The notes below the pieces were generated by a model. That model was not told where the DNA came from and did no database searches. It worked only from the letters and a program-made list of their open reading frames with translations. Of a stretch of DNA of 64,000 bases, positions 35,009 through 47,316 are shown in pieces (position 1 is the first letter of the stretch; every line of letters starts with the position of its first letter). This DNA is from Sequoia sempervirens (lineage: Eukaryota; Streptophyta; Pinopsida; Cupressales; Cupressaceae): contig VDFB02270651.1 of NCBI GenBank assembly GCA_007258455.2, positions 699,790,217-699,854,216 of the forward strand, read 5' to 3'. Both the position numbers and the translations under genes were made by a program.

Positions 35009-35465
35009 AATTTAAGGTGGGTTTCAAGATTTTGATGTTTTAAATGATATTTTTCAGGATTGTTCTCAAAAATACACATAAATAAGGCCTATGGATGTGA
35101 AATGGGGCCAATTAAAGCATAAGAAAGCCCAAGTATTAATGACAAGCCTAGAGGAATGTGAAAGTGTGTTAAAACACTTTACAACACTCCAAATGAGGCA
35201 AGGATAATATTAATTATGATTAAAATTATATTTACTATGCTTAGTTAATTGATAAAATCCTAGAAAAGTGTGAAACTGTGTTACAACACTTCACAGCGCT
35301 TTTGCAAGGCACCATTAAATTTTATTAGTTCACAAGGTCCCAAGACCTAATGTGAATGTGTTATCCATATTAAAACACTAAATCAAGGCAACATTAAGCC
35401 AAAATCCATAAGGAGGACCCAAACGAGTGCGAAAAATGTCAAGGGATCCTTTTTTGAAACTACAA
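35009..35465. other. Unassigned stretch left of element Y
   Basis: No gene. It contains repeated phrases such as GAAAGTGTGTTAAAACACTT (35160) and GAAACTGTGTTACAACACTT (35269), about 110 bp apart, suggesting a decayed tandem repeat. Confidence 0.4.
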
Positions 35466-37494
35466 TGACATGAACAGAAATTGGATGTGTGATATTCAAG
35501 ATCAACGTCTATGGTGAGGGGGAAGAGATCTGATGGACATTGCAAGAGTTCTTCACATCACATTTGTGAATCAAGAAGACTAAGGCCTATTTACAATGTG
35601 TGATAGTAGTGGAGTATGATGCTAGAAGGGACATATGGTAGTTTCCCATTGTCTCACAAGAGAGATGGTGGCTCCTCAGCTTAGCCCTACGGGAGTGTAG
35701 GCTATTGACATGTGTTCAAGGCAATAGGTGGAAAAAGGCTATTGCAGCGCATGACTCTAGTGCATCGTGGTTTTCATTTCTCAGTGTCAAGGGAAAGTGT
35801 GATGTGTGATGGCCCTTTCAACTTGCTACATGTGTTGCTTTTTGGTCTCATCGCAAGAGTTCTTTACATTATGGTTTTTTTTTACACCAATAGGGTCCAA
35901 TTTGCAATTTGTGATGATAAGGCATGGTGGACCCAAACTTGAAGACTATGATGGAGCGATTTGATGACACGTGTCCAAGATGATAGTTGGAAATTTTTCA
36001 TTGCATTATGCATCTCCTTCACATTATTGAAATGGTTTTTGAGCCCAAAACAAAGTTTCCATAGGCTTATATGATGTGACGAAGATCTACGGCACAGGTT
36101 TAAAGGGGATTGGATCAACGGTCATGTTTTAAACTTCACAATGGGATCAATCTCAATCTTCCATTCTCAATTGAATAGCCAAAATTCAAATTTTAATGGT
36201 TAAGCATGTTGTGTTTCACGCAAGAACCAAAATTGATGGTGCAACTACATTTTCAACAACCACATCAAATCCGATCAACTCTAGATCAATTTTATGTGCT
36301 TCTCCCATGTTGTATTAATGGCCAGGATGGTGCAATTGCTCCTTTGTGTGTTGTAGGTGCCAAATTCTCTTGTTAGGGCATGCTTGCCCATATTTTACTA
36401 TGAATTTCCTAAGAGTTCTAGGTCTATATTGATGGAGGTCATCATGAAGTGTTTGTTGGTGGTGTTAGAGTCATTATGGCTTGGATTTTTGCTTAGATTT
36501 TGGGGAAAATTTAAATGTTTGGTAAAATTCAAAAACAAATCATCCTTACCATAAATCTAGTTGAATTAGGGTAAGGGTTTAAAGTCAATTCTAAGTTATT
36601 CCTACACTATAAATGCAATTTTTTGTTGTCTTTCGAAGGGTTTTTTTTTATTCTTAGTTTTTGTAAGTCTTTGTATAGAGTCAAGTTGAATAGGTAAGTC
36701 CTTATAAACTTAGAGAAGAAGTGTTGTAAATTTTTTCTCTGTAATAACAACAGATGACTAGAATACTCATTATATTTGTCTAGAATTTGAATACCAATCT
36801 TTTATGCTCTCCATTTTTTTACTCATTATCTTTTGAATCAATATAATCAAGGGTTATGCCTAGTTCTCATATCACATTTGTTGTTATGGGTGTTTGAATT
36901 TTTAGTTTCTATTCAAGGAGTAGAAGTAATTGTGCTTTCAGTTCATTCATTGGAGATTATGGAGTTACAATATGGATTTGTAATTAGTGTGATGGCATTG
37001 TTCTTTTGTTGGTGTCTTACTATAAGGTAGTAAGGGTATTAGAAGCCAAAGGTTGGTCTATTATAGGATTTTTACTTCATTTATAGACTTTTTGTGGATA
37101 AGCCACTGGTTAGGGAAACTTGCAAAGTTTGAAGCTAAGGTAGAATCAATCATAAAATCATATCAAAACCATTTACTTTTCTACATTTTACTTTTCGTGT
37201 CCATTACCATAGTACAAAGAACCACAACAAATATAGAGGGTTGCAAGGATTATTTAGCCCATCAAGTTACCTTCTACCATATTAGTGTGAAGAATCTATT
37301 ATCAAAGGTATCATTGCATGTTGTTATTGTTGCATGATGTTATAAGGGAACCTGGCTTGGTTTTGTAGAGCCTAAAGTGCTAAGGAGAACTTGTAAATAT
37401 ATCTCTTGTTTGTTGGCCACTGACCTAGGGTTTCTGAGTATAAGAAGTAGCTAATCTTTAGGAAAATCCAAACAATTAGTTGGAAACACCAACA
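35466..37494 (+). repeat. Y 5' LTR (about 2.0 kb)
   Basis: Co-linear with 61585-63605. Shared landmarks: GATCTGATGG, GTGCATCG(T/A)GGTTTTCATTT-like text near 35760, GGGATTGGATCAACGG near 36110, and a TATA box (TATAAATG) at 36608-36615. The start TGACATGAAC is approximate; the end is ACACCAACA. Confidence 0.75.
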
Positions 37495-37497
37495 AAT

Positions 37498-37515
37498 TGG
37501 TGACTCTATTGGGGA
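37498..37515 (+). other. Y primer-binding site (tRNA-Arg-like)
   Basis: TGGTGACTCTATTGGGGA lies 3 bp after the LTR. It matches the Tat/Ogre-type tRNA-Arg site TGGCGACTCCGCTGGGGA at 14 of 18 positions, and all four differences are C-to-T or G-to-A. Confidence 0.6.
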
Positions 37516-38042
37516 AAGGAAGAAATAATCTCTAGGTGAGCAATTGAAAATCTTCTTTGCCTCATTTGAGCCACTAACAGTCATTGAGGAAGATAAATGC
37601 ATATCCATTTGGGAGAGTCAAGATCTTTGCTAATCTAAAGTTTTGGGTCTTGAGATCCAAGGACCTGCATACTTGAAGAAGGAGAATGTTGCCACATTTC
37701 TTGTGTGTTCTTGAAGTTTGGTGCTCTATTGGTGGAGATAACTCATAAGTATTTTGATCTTTGTAGGATCTTCTTGTTGCTTGAAGATTTTTTCCTCTTT
37801 CAAAGAGGTGGCAACTCTACAACAAAATTTTGCATCACTAGAAGAGTTTGGTTGCAATATTTTTCAGGTATTTATCTATTGCAACATTTTGTATGAAGGT
37901 TAACCATTGAAAATTTCTAGTAAATATTGTCTCTTATTCAATTCTTTAAGGTACTAGTAGAAAAGAGAGTTGATAAAATCATATATTCTGAAGCAGATAG
38001 TTATAGAGGGATAGATATTCATTAGAAAATATGTACAACTAG
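37516..38042 (+). other. Y leader
   Basis: Short untranslated leader. The final 100 bp, from 37944, are the left limit of the segment repeated at 57516. Confidence 0.5.
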
Positions 38043-38714
38043 ATGGGTTCCCCCTCTACAAGCTATTCTACCATGACTGAACGAAAACCATACCCTCAGA
38101 GAAAATATTTCTCTATAGAAAGATATAACTCTATAGGTTTTGATAAAATCCAAGGTTATCCACACTCTGTCCCAAGAGAGATAAACGAATACTTTCCTAA
38201 TTTTAGAGGAAGTCATGAAGAATCAGCATCAAAACATTTGCAAGTTTTCACAAGTTTGATGGTGGATTATTAGATAGCAGAGGAAGATGTGGTCAAGAAA
38301 TTTTTTGTAAGAACTTTAGAAAACAATGCTTGGGATTGGTTTCACAATCTTCCTATACATTCTATTTTTTCATGGCACAAGCTTGAGATAATATTCATTG
38401 ATCAGTTTGGTGAAGTGAATAATGAATGTTTATCTAATGGTAGGCTTTTGCATACTCAAGAATATTTTGAAGAAGAAAGTGAACCTGTGGTTGAAAATTT
38501 TTCACCTTTGGATGCATTATGTGATATAGAACAATACGAGGGTGAGTCCCCATGTAATTTTCATGATCATTTCATGAAATATTTGTATGCTATACCAGAA
38601 TTAGACAAACCTAAGGACTCACTATGTATTGATTTCTTTTGTGAAATACTTGATCCAAGTTTGAGTACAATTCCACAAAAATGGAAGCCTTGTGGACTTA
38701 GAGTGATATATTAG
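38043..38714 (+). pseudogene. gag: Y Gag domain
   Basis: ATG 38043 opens a frame beginning MGSPSTSYSTMTERKPYPQR. A Retrotrans_gag-like core follows: YFPNFRGSHEES, KKFFVRTLENNAWDWFHNLP, SIFSWHKLEIIFIDQFG. A TAG at 38271 interrupts the frame and is present at the same codon in the duplicated copy (57843). The sequence continues to ILDPSL and then a 45-bp segment missing from the copy. It is a capsid-type protein of the gypsy/Tat gag family; no zinc knuckle is seen. Confidence 0.72.
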
Positions 38715-39495
38715 TGGCTTTTAGTTATTGATAGGATGATAGAGAAGCATGGAATTAATTTCCTATCTTGATTGTGTGATGGAACTTATTCTACACTTGT
38801 TGATGTGAGTTTTGATAGTATAGCAAAAGGAAATAATGATGCATCTTGTTGTGGTGAAGATTTTTCTTTTGAGTAGCCCATAGAGGACATGTGTGTAGAT
38901 AAGAATAGTAGCTCAGCTGAAAGGTATGATGAAGTAGAAAAAATATCTGATGTCATACCTTTTTTATATGTTAAAATAATAGAAATAGAGAGCCAACTCT
39001 CTATATGATATGAATGTGACAATGTGTGTGGTGATCTTCAGCTAGAGCAATCATCCATGGATAGTTGTAATGATGAAATCAATGTTGATTTCCAGTTTGA
39101 TAGTGTGGGGTATGACTTTGTTAATTGTTGCAGTAGTATGGAAGAAGAAGAAGATGTGTATGCAAGAGTTTCATCATATGAGTCAGTTCAGGTAGTTGAT
39201 TATGTTGGGCATGCATATGATGGAATGTAAGTAATGAACAAGAAGTTTCTTCCTTGTTTGGTTTATCACCTTCTTCTTTCCCATGTTCTAGTTTTGAAGT
39301 TGTCATAGATTTTATGCATGGTGTTAGCATAGATGTAACTATACATGAAGATGAAAATGTAAAGATAAATTTTGGTACAGTTGACGATATTTCTTATAAT
39401 GAGCTTGCACTTGAGGAGTATGATTGTGTTAGTCACATGGATGCCTATGAAAAATTGATTTTAAGGGGTACATCTCATATTCTTCCACATGAGCA
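38715..39495 (+). pseudogene. Y Gag C-terminal extension (acidic, unknown), 5' part
   Basis: It continues in the gag frame with several stops, then an open run from 39024: DFQFDSVGYDFVN, SSMEEEEDVYA and YESVQVVDYVGHAYDG. A one-base deletion near 39223 shifts the frame; the copy at 58740 has the undisturbed version. It then reads FPCSSFEV and NELALEEYDCVSHMDAYE and is cut by the X LTR at 39496. Rich in Asp/Glu/Ser, no known domain. Confidence 0.55.
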
Positions 39496-40446
39496 TGTTT
39501 GGATTAAGGTGTCTCAACCTTAGAGTCCCAATATTGATTTAATTGATGTATTATTGTATTAATTTATATTATTTAATTGCCTATGGTGTCATTTCACAAA
39601 TTGAGACCCACTGGCTAGGCGGTATCCCCGTTAGAAGTGACTATATGACACATAATTATCCCAAGTGGGCATAGGAATCCCACTTTGGAATTTTTGACCT
39701 ATGACAGATTCTATGACACGTCATAAGGCATCTTCATGCATGAGGGAAAGTTGGAACCCAAGTTGGGTTATTATAGGTTGTAAGAGAATCAGACATTCTT
39801 GGCCAGTTATGATAGATTCTCTTATAGCTATAAGTGTTGTCAACTATGACATATTATATGATAGTTGTAAGATGTGTAAGGCATCTATCATAAGCTATTT
39901 TTAGCATATTCTAGGTTCCCAAGCTTGAGGAAGGAATATTTGCATGTTTGAAAATTGTAAGGGGTGTAAGGGAATGTTGTACATGTGTCCAAATGAATTT
40001 CTATGGTGTGGAAGAATGTGCCATGTTGATTTGGATGCCTCTCTCCTTCTAGATGCTTCTTGAAGCTTGTATCACTCTATATATTGAGTGCCTTGCATTG
40101 TAGAATGCATAGTTTATTTGTAGGTAACGAAGTGCTACCGATATCACTCTAGAATAGGTGTTTGTTTTGAAGCACTTGTGTAGAAGATTTGTACTTAGAT
40201 ATATTTTGTAACTCTTATTTGATATAATAGAGAAGTAATGTGCTTTTGGAGGGTGGGGTTTTTTACCTAAAATGGTTTTCACCACGTATATTTGGTGTCC
40301 TTGGTTTATGCTTTCTTGTTGTTCTATTCATTTATTATCTATGTTCTCTTGTTGTAACTATTTAAAGGTGTTAAAATAAAATTTTGTAACTCTCCCCTAC
40401 TTAGATTAGTGTAGTAAGTTGTTTCCACTCACCTAGGTTCCTTTTA
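39496..40446 (+). repeat. X 5' LTR
   Basis: 951 bp, starting TGTTTGGATTAAGGTGTC and ending CCTTTTA (CA changed to TA), 2 bp before the primer site. A TATA-like CTATATATTGAG lies at 40078-40089. Copies: 56944-57518 (partial) and 59023-59975. Confidence 0.88.
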
Positions 40447-40448
40447 GT

Positions 40449-40461
40449 TGGTATTAGAGCC
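40449..40461 (+). other. X primer-binding site (initiator tRNA-Met)
   Basis: TGGTATTAGAGCC, one transition from the standard plant copia site TGGTATCAGAGCC. Confidence 0.85.
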
Positions 40462-40570
40462 TAGCCAGCCTTGGTTCCTTTGTTGGGTTAGAAGGGCTTT
40501 TTGAGTTGATCTTTGTTTCAATTGGACTTTTGTAGAAGTGTGTGTTTTGTTACCTTGTTGCAGGAAAAAT

Positions 40571-42002
40571 ATGGTAGGAACATCTAGGAGGATTGAGATG
40601 GAGAAGTTTAAAAGTGGTAATTTTTAGTTGTGGAAGCTTAAAATGGAAGATATGCTTGTAGACTGTGATCTGTGGCTTGCAATTTATGGAACCATGCCAC
40701 AAGGCATGAAAAAAGAGGATTGAGATATCATGGATAGGAAAGTGAAGGGTCTTATTAGACTTTGTTTGGATGATTCCATCCTCTTGAATGTCCATGAAGA
40801 GAAAAATTTTGCTTCTCTATGGAAGAATCTTGGTGATGTCTATCAGGCTAAATCCCTGGTAAACATGCTTTTCCTGAGAAAGAATATATATTCTCTATAA
40901 ATGGAAGATGGAGGATCTGTTGCAGATTACCTGAACTCTTTTAACATTTTGGTTGCACAATTGGGTTTAGTTGGAGACAATATTGATGAGAAAGACTATT
41001 GCATGCTCCTTTTCTATTCATTGTCGGACTCTTGGGATCACCTACTAATGGCTATTGGAAGCACTACTTCCATCTTCAAGATGGATGAGGTTGTTGCCTC
41101 ATTATTGTCTAAAGAGATGTGAAGGGAGTCTTTGAGATGGCTAAGGAGGCCCTTTCAATTCATGGCAGACCAAAGGAGAGAGGAAAAAAGAAAGACAAGA
41201 AATCTAATTCAAAGTCTTTGGGGAGATCTAAGTATCCTGGTAAGAAGTTCAAGGAAAAATGTTGGAGATGTGGAAAAATTGGTCACATTCAAAAAGATTG
41301 CAAGGAGAAGAAGAAGAAAAACAATTCTTTCTCTGATTCTGAATCTAAGAAATCATCTAAAGATGATGGAGAAGCATTTATTACAGCCTTGGCATCCCAT
41401 GCATCAGATGATGTGTGGCTGATAGATTAGGGTGCATCCTTTCACATGACCTCTCATAGAGATTGGTTCTTGAAGTATGAGGAGTTTGATGGTGGAGAAG
41501 TGTACCTGGGTGATGACTCTCAATTGAATATTGTTGGTCGTGGAAGAGTCAAAATCAAATTTCTTGATGGAAGAGTGAAGGGGATTGATGGTGTCTTGCA
41601 TATCTCGGGTTTGGCATGAAACTTTCTTTCTATAAGTAAACTGAATGATTCGGGAGTGCAAGTTATTTTCTCTGATAGAGGATGCAAGATGACTAGAGGA
41701 GCTATGGTGTTGGCTAAGGGAGTTCATATTGGCACTATGTTTCAACTTGATGCATGCACTGTATAGTACAATAGTTCTTCTGATGTACCAAAGAAGAGAC
41801 CTTTGGATTCTTCATCCTCACCATCAGAATGTGTAGAGAAGAAGCATGTTGCATTACATCTGATGGTCGTGCATTTTGGGTACATAAGGGTGCTCATTCC
41901 ATGGAAATGAACCTTCCTACAGAGAAGAAAATGTTATGGCACTAGAGACTTGGTCACATTGGTGAGAAGGGTCTTAGAACCCTAAAAAATAAGAGCCCTG
42001 TT
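40571..42002 (+). pseudogene. gag: X gag, zinc knuckle, protease and pre-integrase region (5' part of polyprotein)
   Basis: ATG 40571 (MVGTSRRIEMEKF). A UBN2-type copia Gag follows (LWKLKMEDMLVD, KGLIRLCLDDSI, AKSLVNMLFLRK, SDSWDHLLMAI), with stops for expected Glu, Trp and Arg codons and a frameshift near 41118. The zinc knuckle CWRCGKIGHIQKDC is intact at about 41261-41302. The protease active site reads WLID*GASFHMT, so the Ser of D-S-G is TAG at 41428. Downstream text (GRVKIKFLDGRVKGIDGV, LLSIS-type) leads to the pre-integrase zone, cut at 42002 by Z. Confidence 0.83.
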
Positions 42003-42634
42003 TGTAAGGAAGCTAAGGTAGTGGAACAACTTCCTACACTAATCTTGAGAGGAGAATAATGCAAAACCTTTTACAAATCTTTAACAGTTAAATAAACTTA
42101 AAAAGAAATAAACACAAATATCATGCATACCACAACACAATGATTTATGTGGGGAAAACCCTTTCAGGAGAAAAACACCACTCCAAAATCCATCCAATAT
42201 ATTATTCAAAAATCACAAAGATTACAATATACTTGCAGAGCAATCTTCTCATAGGAGTATCACCACTCAGAGATCCAGAGGCAACATAGTCGCTATCAGA
42301 CTCTCATAATACATCACAATGCACAATCATAATACAGCACCCTCATAAAATAATTTTTCCATCTAGGGAAAGTCGGGCTAATAAAATATCAGTCATCAAA
42401 TATGATACATAATGATGAACAGTCCAAATTTACAATAGTATAATGTATATAAAATTTTGCCTCTGGGGACACTGCCCCTAAGCCCCCGAACCCCCAATCA
42501 GGGGGATGATCCCCTCGGACCCCTCATGGGGGGGGGATCCCCCCATGCCCCCCCCCATCATCATCAGCTGAACAATACCTTATAATCAACAATACCCTTA
42601 TGTAATTTCAAGGTTGAGACACATTTTCTCAACA
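42003..42634 (-). repeat. Z LTR (3' LTR in element sense)
   Basis: 632 bp, TGTAAGGAAG to CTCAACA in plus orientation. It includes a G/C-tract palindrome at 42525-42547. A purine tract (CAAGTGGGAGATT on the minus strand) abuts it at 42635-42647. Confidence 0.86.
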
Positions 42635-42659
42635 AATCTCCCACTTGTTGAACACCTTG

Positions 42660-44150
42660 CAATAACAACGGAAGGGTGTCATCATCATCTCTCAATTGCT
42701 AGGGGATGAAAGTCCCATAGTATCTGAACACCATCTAAACTTCAAAGTGATCACAGGCTTCGTTAAATAATCAGCAACATTCATCGAAGTCTCTACCTTA
42801 ACCAACTTCACCCTGCCATCTTCAACCATATCTCTAACAAAATGATATTATACATCAATGTGCTTGGTTCTGGTGTGAAATGTCGAGTTCTTGGCTAGAC
42901 ATATCGCACTCTGATTGTTGTAATAAATTCCCATTGCACCTCGTTTTATTCCAATATCTTAACACAGTATCTTAATAAAAATGGCTTCTTTACAAGCATG
43001 AGTCGTTGCCATATACTTTTCTTCAGTAGTGGACAAAGCAACCATAGCTTGTCGCTTACTCATCCAACTAATTGCACCACCAAATAAAGTAAACACATAA
43101 GCACTAGTGGATCTTCTACTATCAACATCACCTACCCAGTCTAAATCCACATAACCATGAATATCAAGGGAAATCTCATCTTTAGTCATATTATTGTGAT
43201 AACATAAGGAATAATCTAAGGTACTGCACAAATATCTGAAGACTCTTTTAATTGCATCCCAATGAACTCTACCAGGATTAGACATATATCTAGAAAGAAA
43301 TCCCACTACTTGGGAAATGTTTGGTCTAGTAAAAACCATAACATACATTAAACTTCCAATTTCACTCTATTAAGGAACTTTTCTCATGTCTTCCATCTCT
43401 TATGGAGATGTAGACAATCTGAAATAGATAACTTTGTTCCACCTAAAACAGGAACATACAATGGTATGCAATCTTGCATATCAAATATCTGTAAAATTGA
43501 GTTGACATACTTACTTTGGCCAAGCCATAGCTTTTTTTTCACTCTATCTCTTTTAATTTCCATCCCAAGAATGTTTTTAGCTACACCAAGATCTTTCATT
43601 TCAAATTTAGCAGCAAGTTGAGATTTCAGTTCTGAAATCATACTTTTCCCTCTACCAATAAATAAAATATCATCAACATATAATGCAATAAACAAGAAAC
43701 GATCACCACCAATTTTATAATAAACACAATTATCTGATTTAGAATGCTCAAATCCCAAACTCAACACATTTGTGTCAAATTTTTGGTACCACATCCTAAG
43801 ACTTTTTTTTAATCCATACAAATATTTCTTTAATTTGTAAACCAATTTACTTTTACCTTTCACCACATAGTGACTTGGTTGTGTCATATAAATATCCTCC
43901 TCCAAATCACCATGAAGGAAAGTAGTTTTCACATCCATTTGTTCAACCTCTAAATCATAAGCAATAGCAATAGAAACTGAAAATCTAATGGATGTCATTT
44001 TTGCAACACGAGAAAATATCTCACCATAATCAACACCCTCAACTTGGGAGTATCCTTTTGCAACCAACCTTGCTTTGTACTCCTCAATACCTCCATCTAA
44101 ACCAATATTTTTCTTGAACACCCATTTTCAACCAACAACTTTCTTCCTTC
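42660..44150 (-). pseudogene. pol: Z reverse transcriptase and RNase H
   Basis: RT (44121-43384) is open for 245 codons: YKARLVAKGYSQVEGVDYGE, YDLEVEQMDVKTTFLHGDLE, KKYLYGLKKSLRMWYQKFD and the catalytic ALYVDDILFIG at about 43690. RNase H (43348-42959 and on) shows RPNISQVVGFLSRYMSNPG, GYVDLDWVGDVDSRRSTSAY, SWMSKRQAMVALSTTEEKYM and, near 42890, NQSAICLAKN. One shift near 43370 and a few stops. This is the best preserved RT in the window. Confidence 0.88.
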
Positions 44151-44599
44151 AGATAGTGGTACAAGATCCCATGTATCATTCTTTTCCAATGTTTTCATTT
44201 ATTCATCCATAGCAATCTTCCAATATTTTTCATCATTCATACCTAATGCCTCTTCTAGTGATCTGGGTTCATCCATGTTAGTATTCAAAGAAAAAATACA
44301 TCTCCAATATTTAGTTTGTTGTCTATGTCTTATAGACCTATGAACAAGCTGAGTCAGAGGTTCTTCCTCCTCTTCTGAAGATCCAGAGCAGATGAGATCT
44401 CCTCAACTTCTTTTCTAGCATTGGGCCTTGATTCAACTTTCTCAGGTATAGAAGGAAATTGAATCACATCTTGTCTACTTTTTATTGGTTGTAATATAAT
44501 AGAAGAAGGCTTATTTTCTCTAAAAATAAAAATTCTACTATGTATTACCTTTTATACAACAGGATCCCAAAACTTGTGTCCTTTCACACCATAATTGTA

Positions 44600-45290
44600 T
44601 CCAATGAAGATACATTTCACGTCCTTATTCTCCAACTTTTTTTGCTTCTCCTTTGGCACATGTGCATATTCCTTGCAACCAAAAACTCTAAGATGTCTTA
44701 ATGAAGGCTTGCAACCCAACCATACCTCTATAGGTGTCTTATCAACAAGAGTTGATGTAGGAGACCTATTAATCAGGTAACAAGCAGCAACAATAGCTTC
44801 AACCTAAAACATTTGTTCTAGACTGGCACTACTCAACATAATCCTAGCCTTCTCCATTAGTGTCTTGTTCATTATTTCTCAACTCCATTTTGTTGTAGAG
44901 AATACAGAGTTTTCTTATGTCTATGAATACCATAATCTTTACAAAATCTATCAAAATCATTAGAGAAAAATTTTCCACCATTATCAATCCTCAAACATTT
45001 TATTTTCTTTTCGTTTTGCAACTCAACCATTGCTTTAAATTCTTTAAATCGATTGAAAACTTCATATTTATTCTTTAGAAAATATACCCATGTCCTACTA
45101 TAATCATCAATAAATGAAAAATAATATGTGGATTTACCAATCGAAGGTTCATCTATAGGACCAAACACATCAGAGTGAATAAGATCCAATAAACCACAAG
45201 ATTTATGAGAACTTGAGTAAAACTAAACGCAGTTTTGTTTTCCATAAATGCAATGCTCACAAAAATCAAATTCAAGATTTCAATCAGACA
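44600..45290 (-). pseudogene. int: Z integrase core
   Basis: MDLIHSDVFGPIDEPSIG begins the core (first catalytic Asp), then FIDDYSRTWVYFLKN. CLRIDNGGKFFSNDF stands where TDNGGEF is usual (second Asp kept), and LYSLQQNGVEK is followed by a frame break and RARIM-like text with LINRSPTSTL and PSLRHLRVFGCKEYAHV down to 44600. Mutated but clearly copia type. Confidence 0.82.
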
Positions 45291-46698
45291 GGCCTTCAAC
45301 AAGGCTTTTATTTTTCAAGGTCCTTAGACCCTTTTTTTCAATGTGGCCAAGTCTCTGGTGCCATAACATAGTTTCGTTTGTAGGTAACTTTGATTCAAAA
45401 GAAAGAGCGCACTTGGGTACCCGAAATCCATGACCATCTGCTAAAGGTGAAACCCTCACTTCTTCCATCGATTTTATTTTCATAGAAGTATTATTTCACT
45501 CAACAGTGCATGCATCTAGCTTATACAATATGCCATATATGACACCTCTAGAGATCACCATAGCACCTCTAACCATCTTGCATCTTGTATCAAAAAATAC
45601 TACCTGCACATCCACATCTATTAGTTTGCTCATAGATAAAAAAAATTTGTGCTAAACCAGGGATATGCAACACACCATTAATAATTTTTATTATACCATC
45701 AAGAAACCTGATTTTAACTTTATCATGGCCAACAATATCTAAATGAGAATCATCACCCAAGTACACCTTACCTCCATCACATTCTTCATATTCAGAAAAC
45801 TAGTCTCTATTAAAGGTCATATGGAAAGATGCACCTGAGTCAATTAACCATGTATCATTACCTACATGAGTTGCCAAATTTGTAATGAATGTGTCACCAT
45901 CTTCCTTCTCACACTCAGAATCATAATCAAATTTCTTATTTTTCTTCTTCTTTTCTTCTTTGTAGTCCTTACAAACATGTCCAAGCTTACTGCAATTCCA
46001 TCAAATAACTTTGGACTTTCCAGGAGACTTACATCTCCCCTTGGACTTGGATTTGTCTCACTTCTCATTCTTCTTGCATTTTTCCTTAGGTCTTCCACAA
46101 ATATTTATGGCCTCCTTGTAACTAATGGATACCTTCCTCCTCATCTCTTTAGAAAGAAAAGAACCCACCACATCTTCAGTCTTCAATATAACAGAAGTAA
46201 TCCCAATAGCCATAACAAGAGAAACCCATGAATCAGGCAAAGAACAAAGAAGTATCCATTATTTCTCTTCCTCATCCATTTTGACACCAATTGATGTCAA
46301 TTGAGTACCAACACATTGAATGCTTCCAAGTGGTCAGTAATTCCTCCACCCTCTTCCATTCTCAAGGAATACAATTTCTTCCTCAAGAAAATATTGTTCA
46401 CTAAAGATTTGGCTTGATACATCTCACCAAGATTCTTCCATATTTTATGTGCAGAGCTCTCTTCATGGACATTGATTAAAATAGAGTTTGTCAAGCACAA
46501 TCTAATTAGACCCTTGGATTTATGGTCCATAACATCATATTGAGTAGCTTGAATAGGATCTATAGGCCTTGAAACATTCTTATCAATAGCATACAACAGA
46601 TCTCAATCTATCAACAGATCCTCCATCTTAAGCTTCAACATTTCAAAATTATTTCTAAAAAATTTAACCACCTCTATTCTTCTCGATGAACTTTCCAT
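45280..46698 (-). pseudogene. gag: Z gag, protease and pre-integrase domain
   Basis: ATG at 46698-46696 (MESSSRRIEVVKFF) starts a UBN2-type Gag: LKMEDLLID, then a TGA, HKSKGLIRLCLTNSILINVH, AKSLVNNIFLRKKLYSLRME, and after a break DSWVSLVMAIGITSVILK. The knuckle near 45990 has lost its first and last Cys (TGA, Tyr). The protease WLIDSGASFHMT (45850-45815) keeps D-S-G. The pre-integrase domain (45483-45280) reads TMLWHQRLGHIEKKGL and TLKNKSLVEGL. Confidence 0.8.
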
Positions 46699-46804
46699 CT
46701 AAAAATTCCTACAACAAGATCACGAAGTATCTTCTCCACAAGATCCCACTCAAATATGGATTAGTTCAAAAAACCCAACCCGTAATTGAAACCAAACGTG
46801 ATCA

Positions 46805-46817
46805 GGCTCTGATACCA
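46805..46817 (-). other. Z primer-binding site (initiator tRNA-Met)
   Basis: The plus strand reads GGCTCTGATACCA, the exact reverse complement of TGGTATCAGAGCC, 2 bp from the LTR. Confidence 0.9.
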
Positions 46818-46819
46818 CT

Positions 46820-47316
46820 TGTAAGGAAGCTAAGGTAGTGGAACAACTTCCTACACTAATCTTGAGAGGAGAATAATGTAAAACATTTTATAGATCTTTA
46901 ACAGTTACATAAATTTAAACACAAATAAACACAAATATCATGCATACCACAACACAATGATTTATGTGGGGAAAACCCTTTTAGGAGAAAAACCCTACAC
47001 TCCAAAAGTCACCCAATATATTATTCAGAAATCATAAAGATTACAATATACTTGTAGAGAAATATTCTCACAGGAGTATCACCACTCAGAGATCCAGAGG
47101 CAACACAACTGCTATCAGACTCTCAGAATACATCACAATGCATAGTCGTAATAAAATTTTCTCATAAAATAGGCTTATCATCTAGAGCAAGTCAAGCTAA
47201 TAAAATATTGGTTGTTAGATATGAGACATAATGATGAACGGTCCAGATTTACAATAGTAAAGTGTATATATATAAAAATTCCTCTAGGGCAGTCAAGCCC
47301 CCATTGGGGTGCACTA
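46820..47316 (-). repeat. Z LTR (5' LTR in element sense), first segment
   Basis: Matches 42003 onward; interrupted by W at 47317. The remainder is at 54151-54262. Confidence 0.85.
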
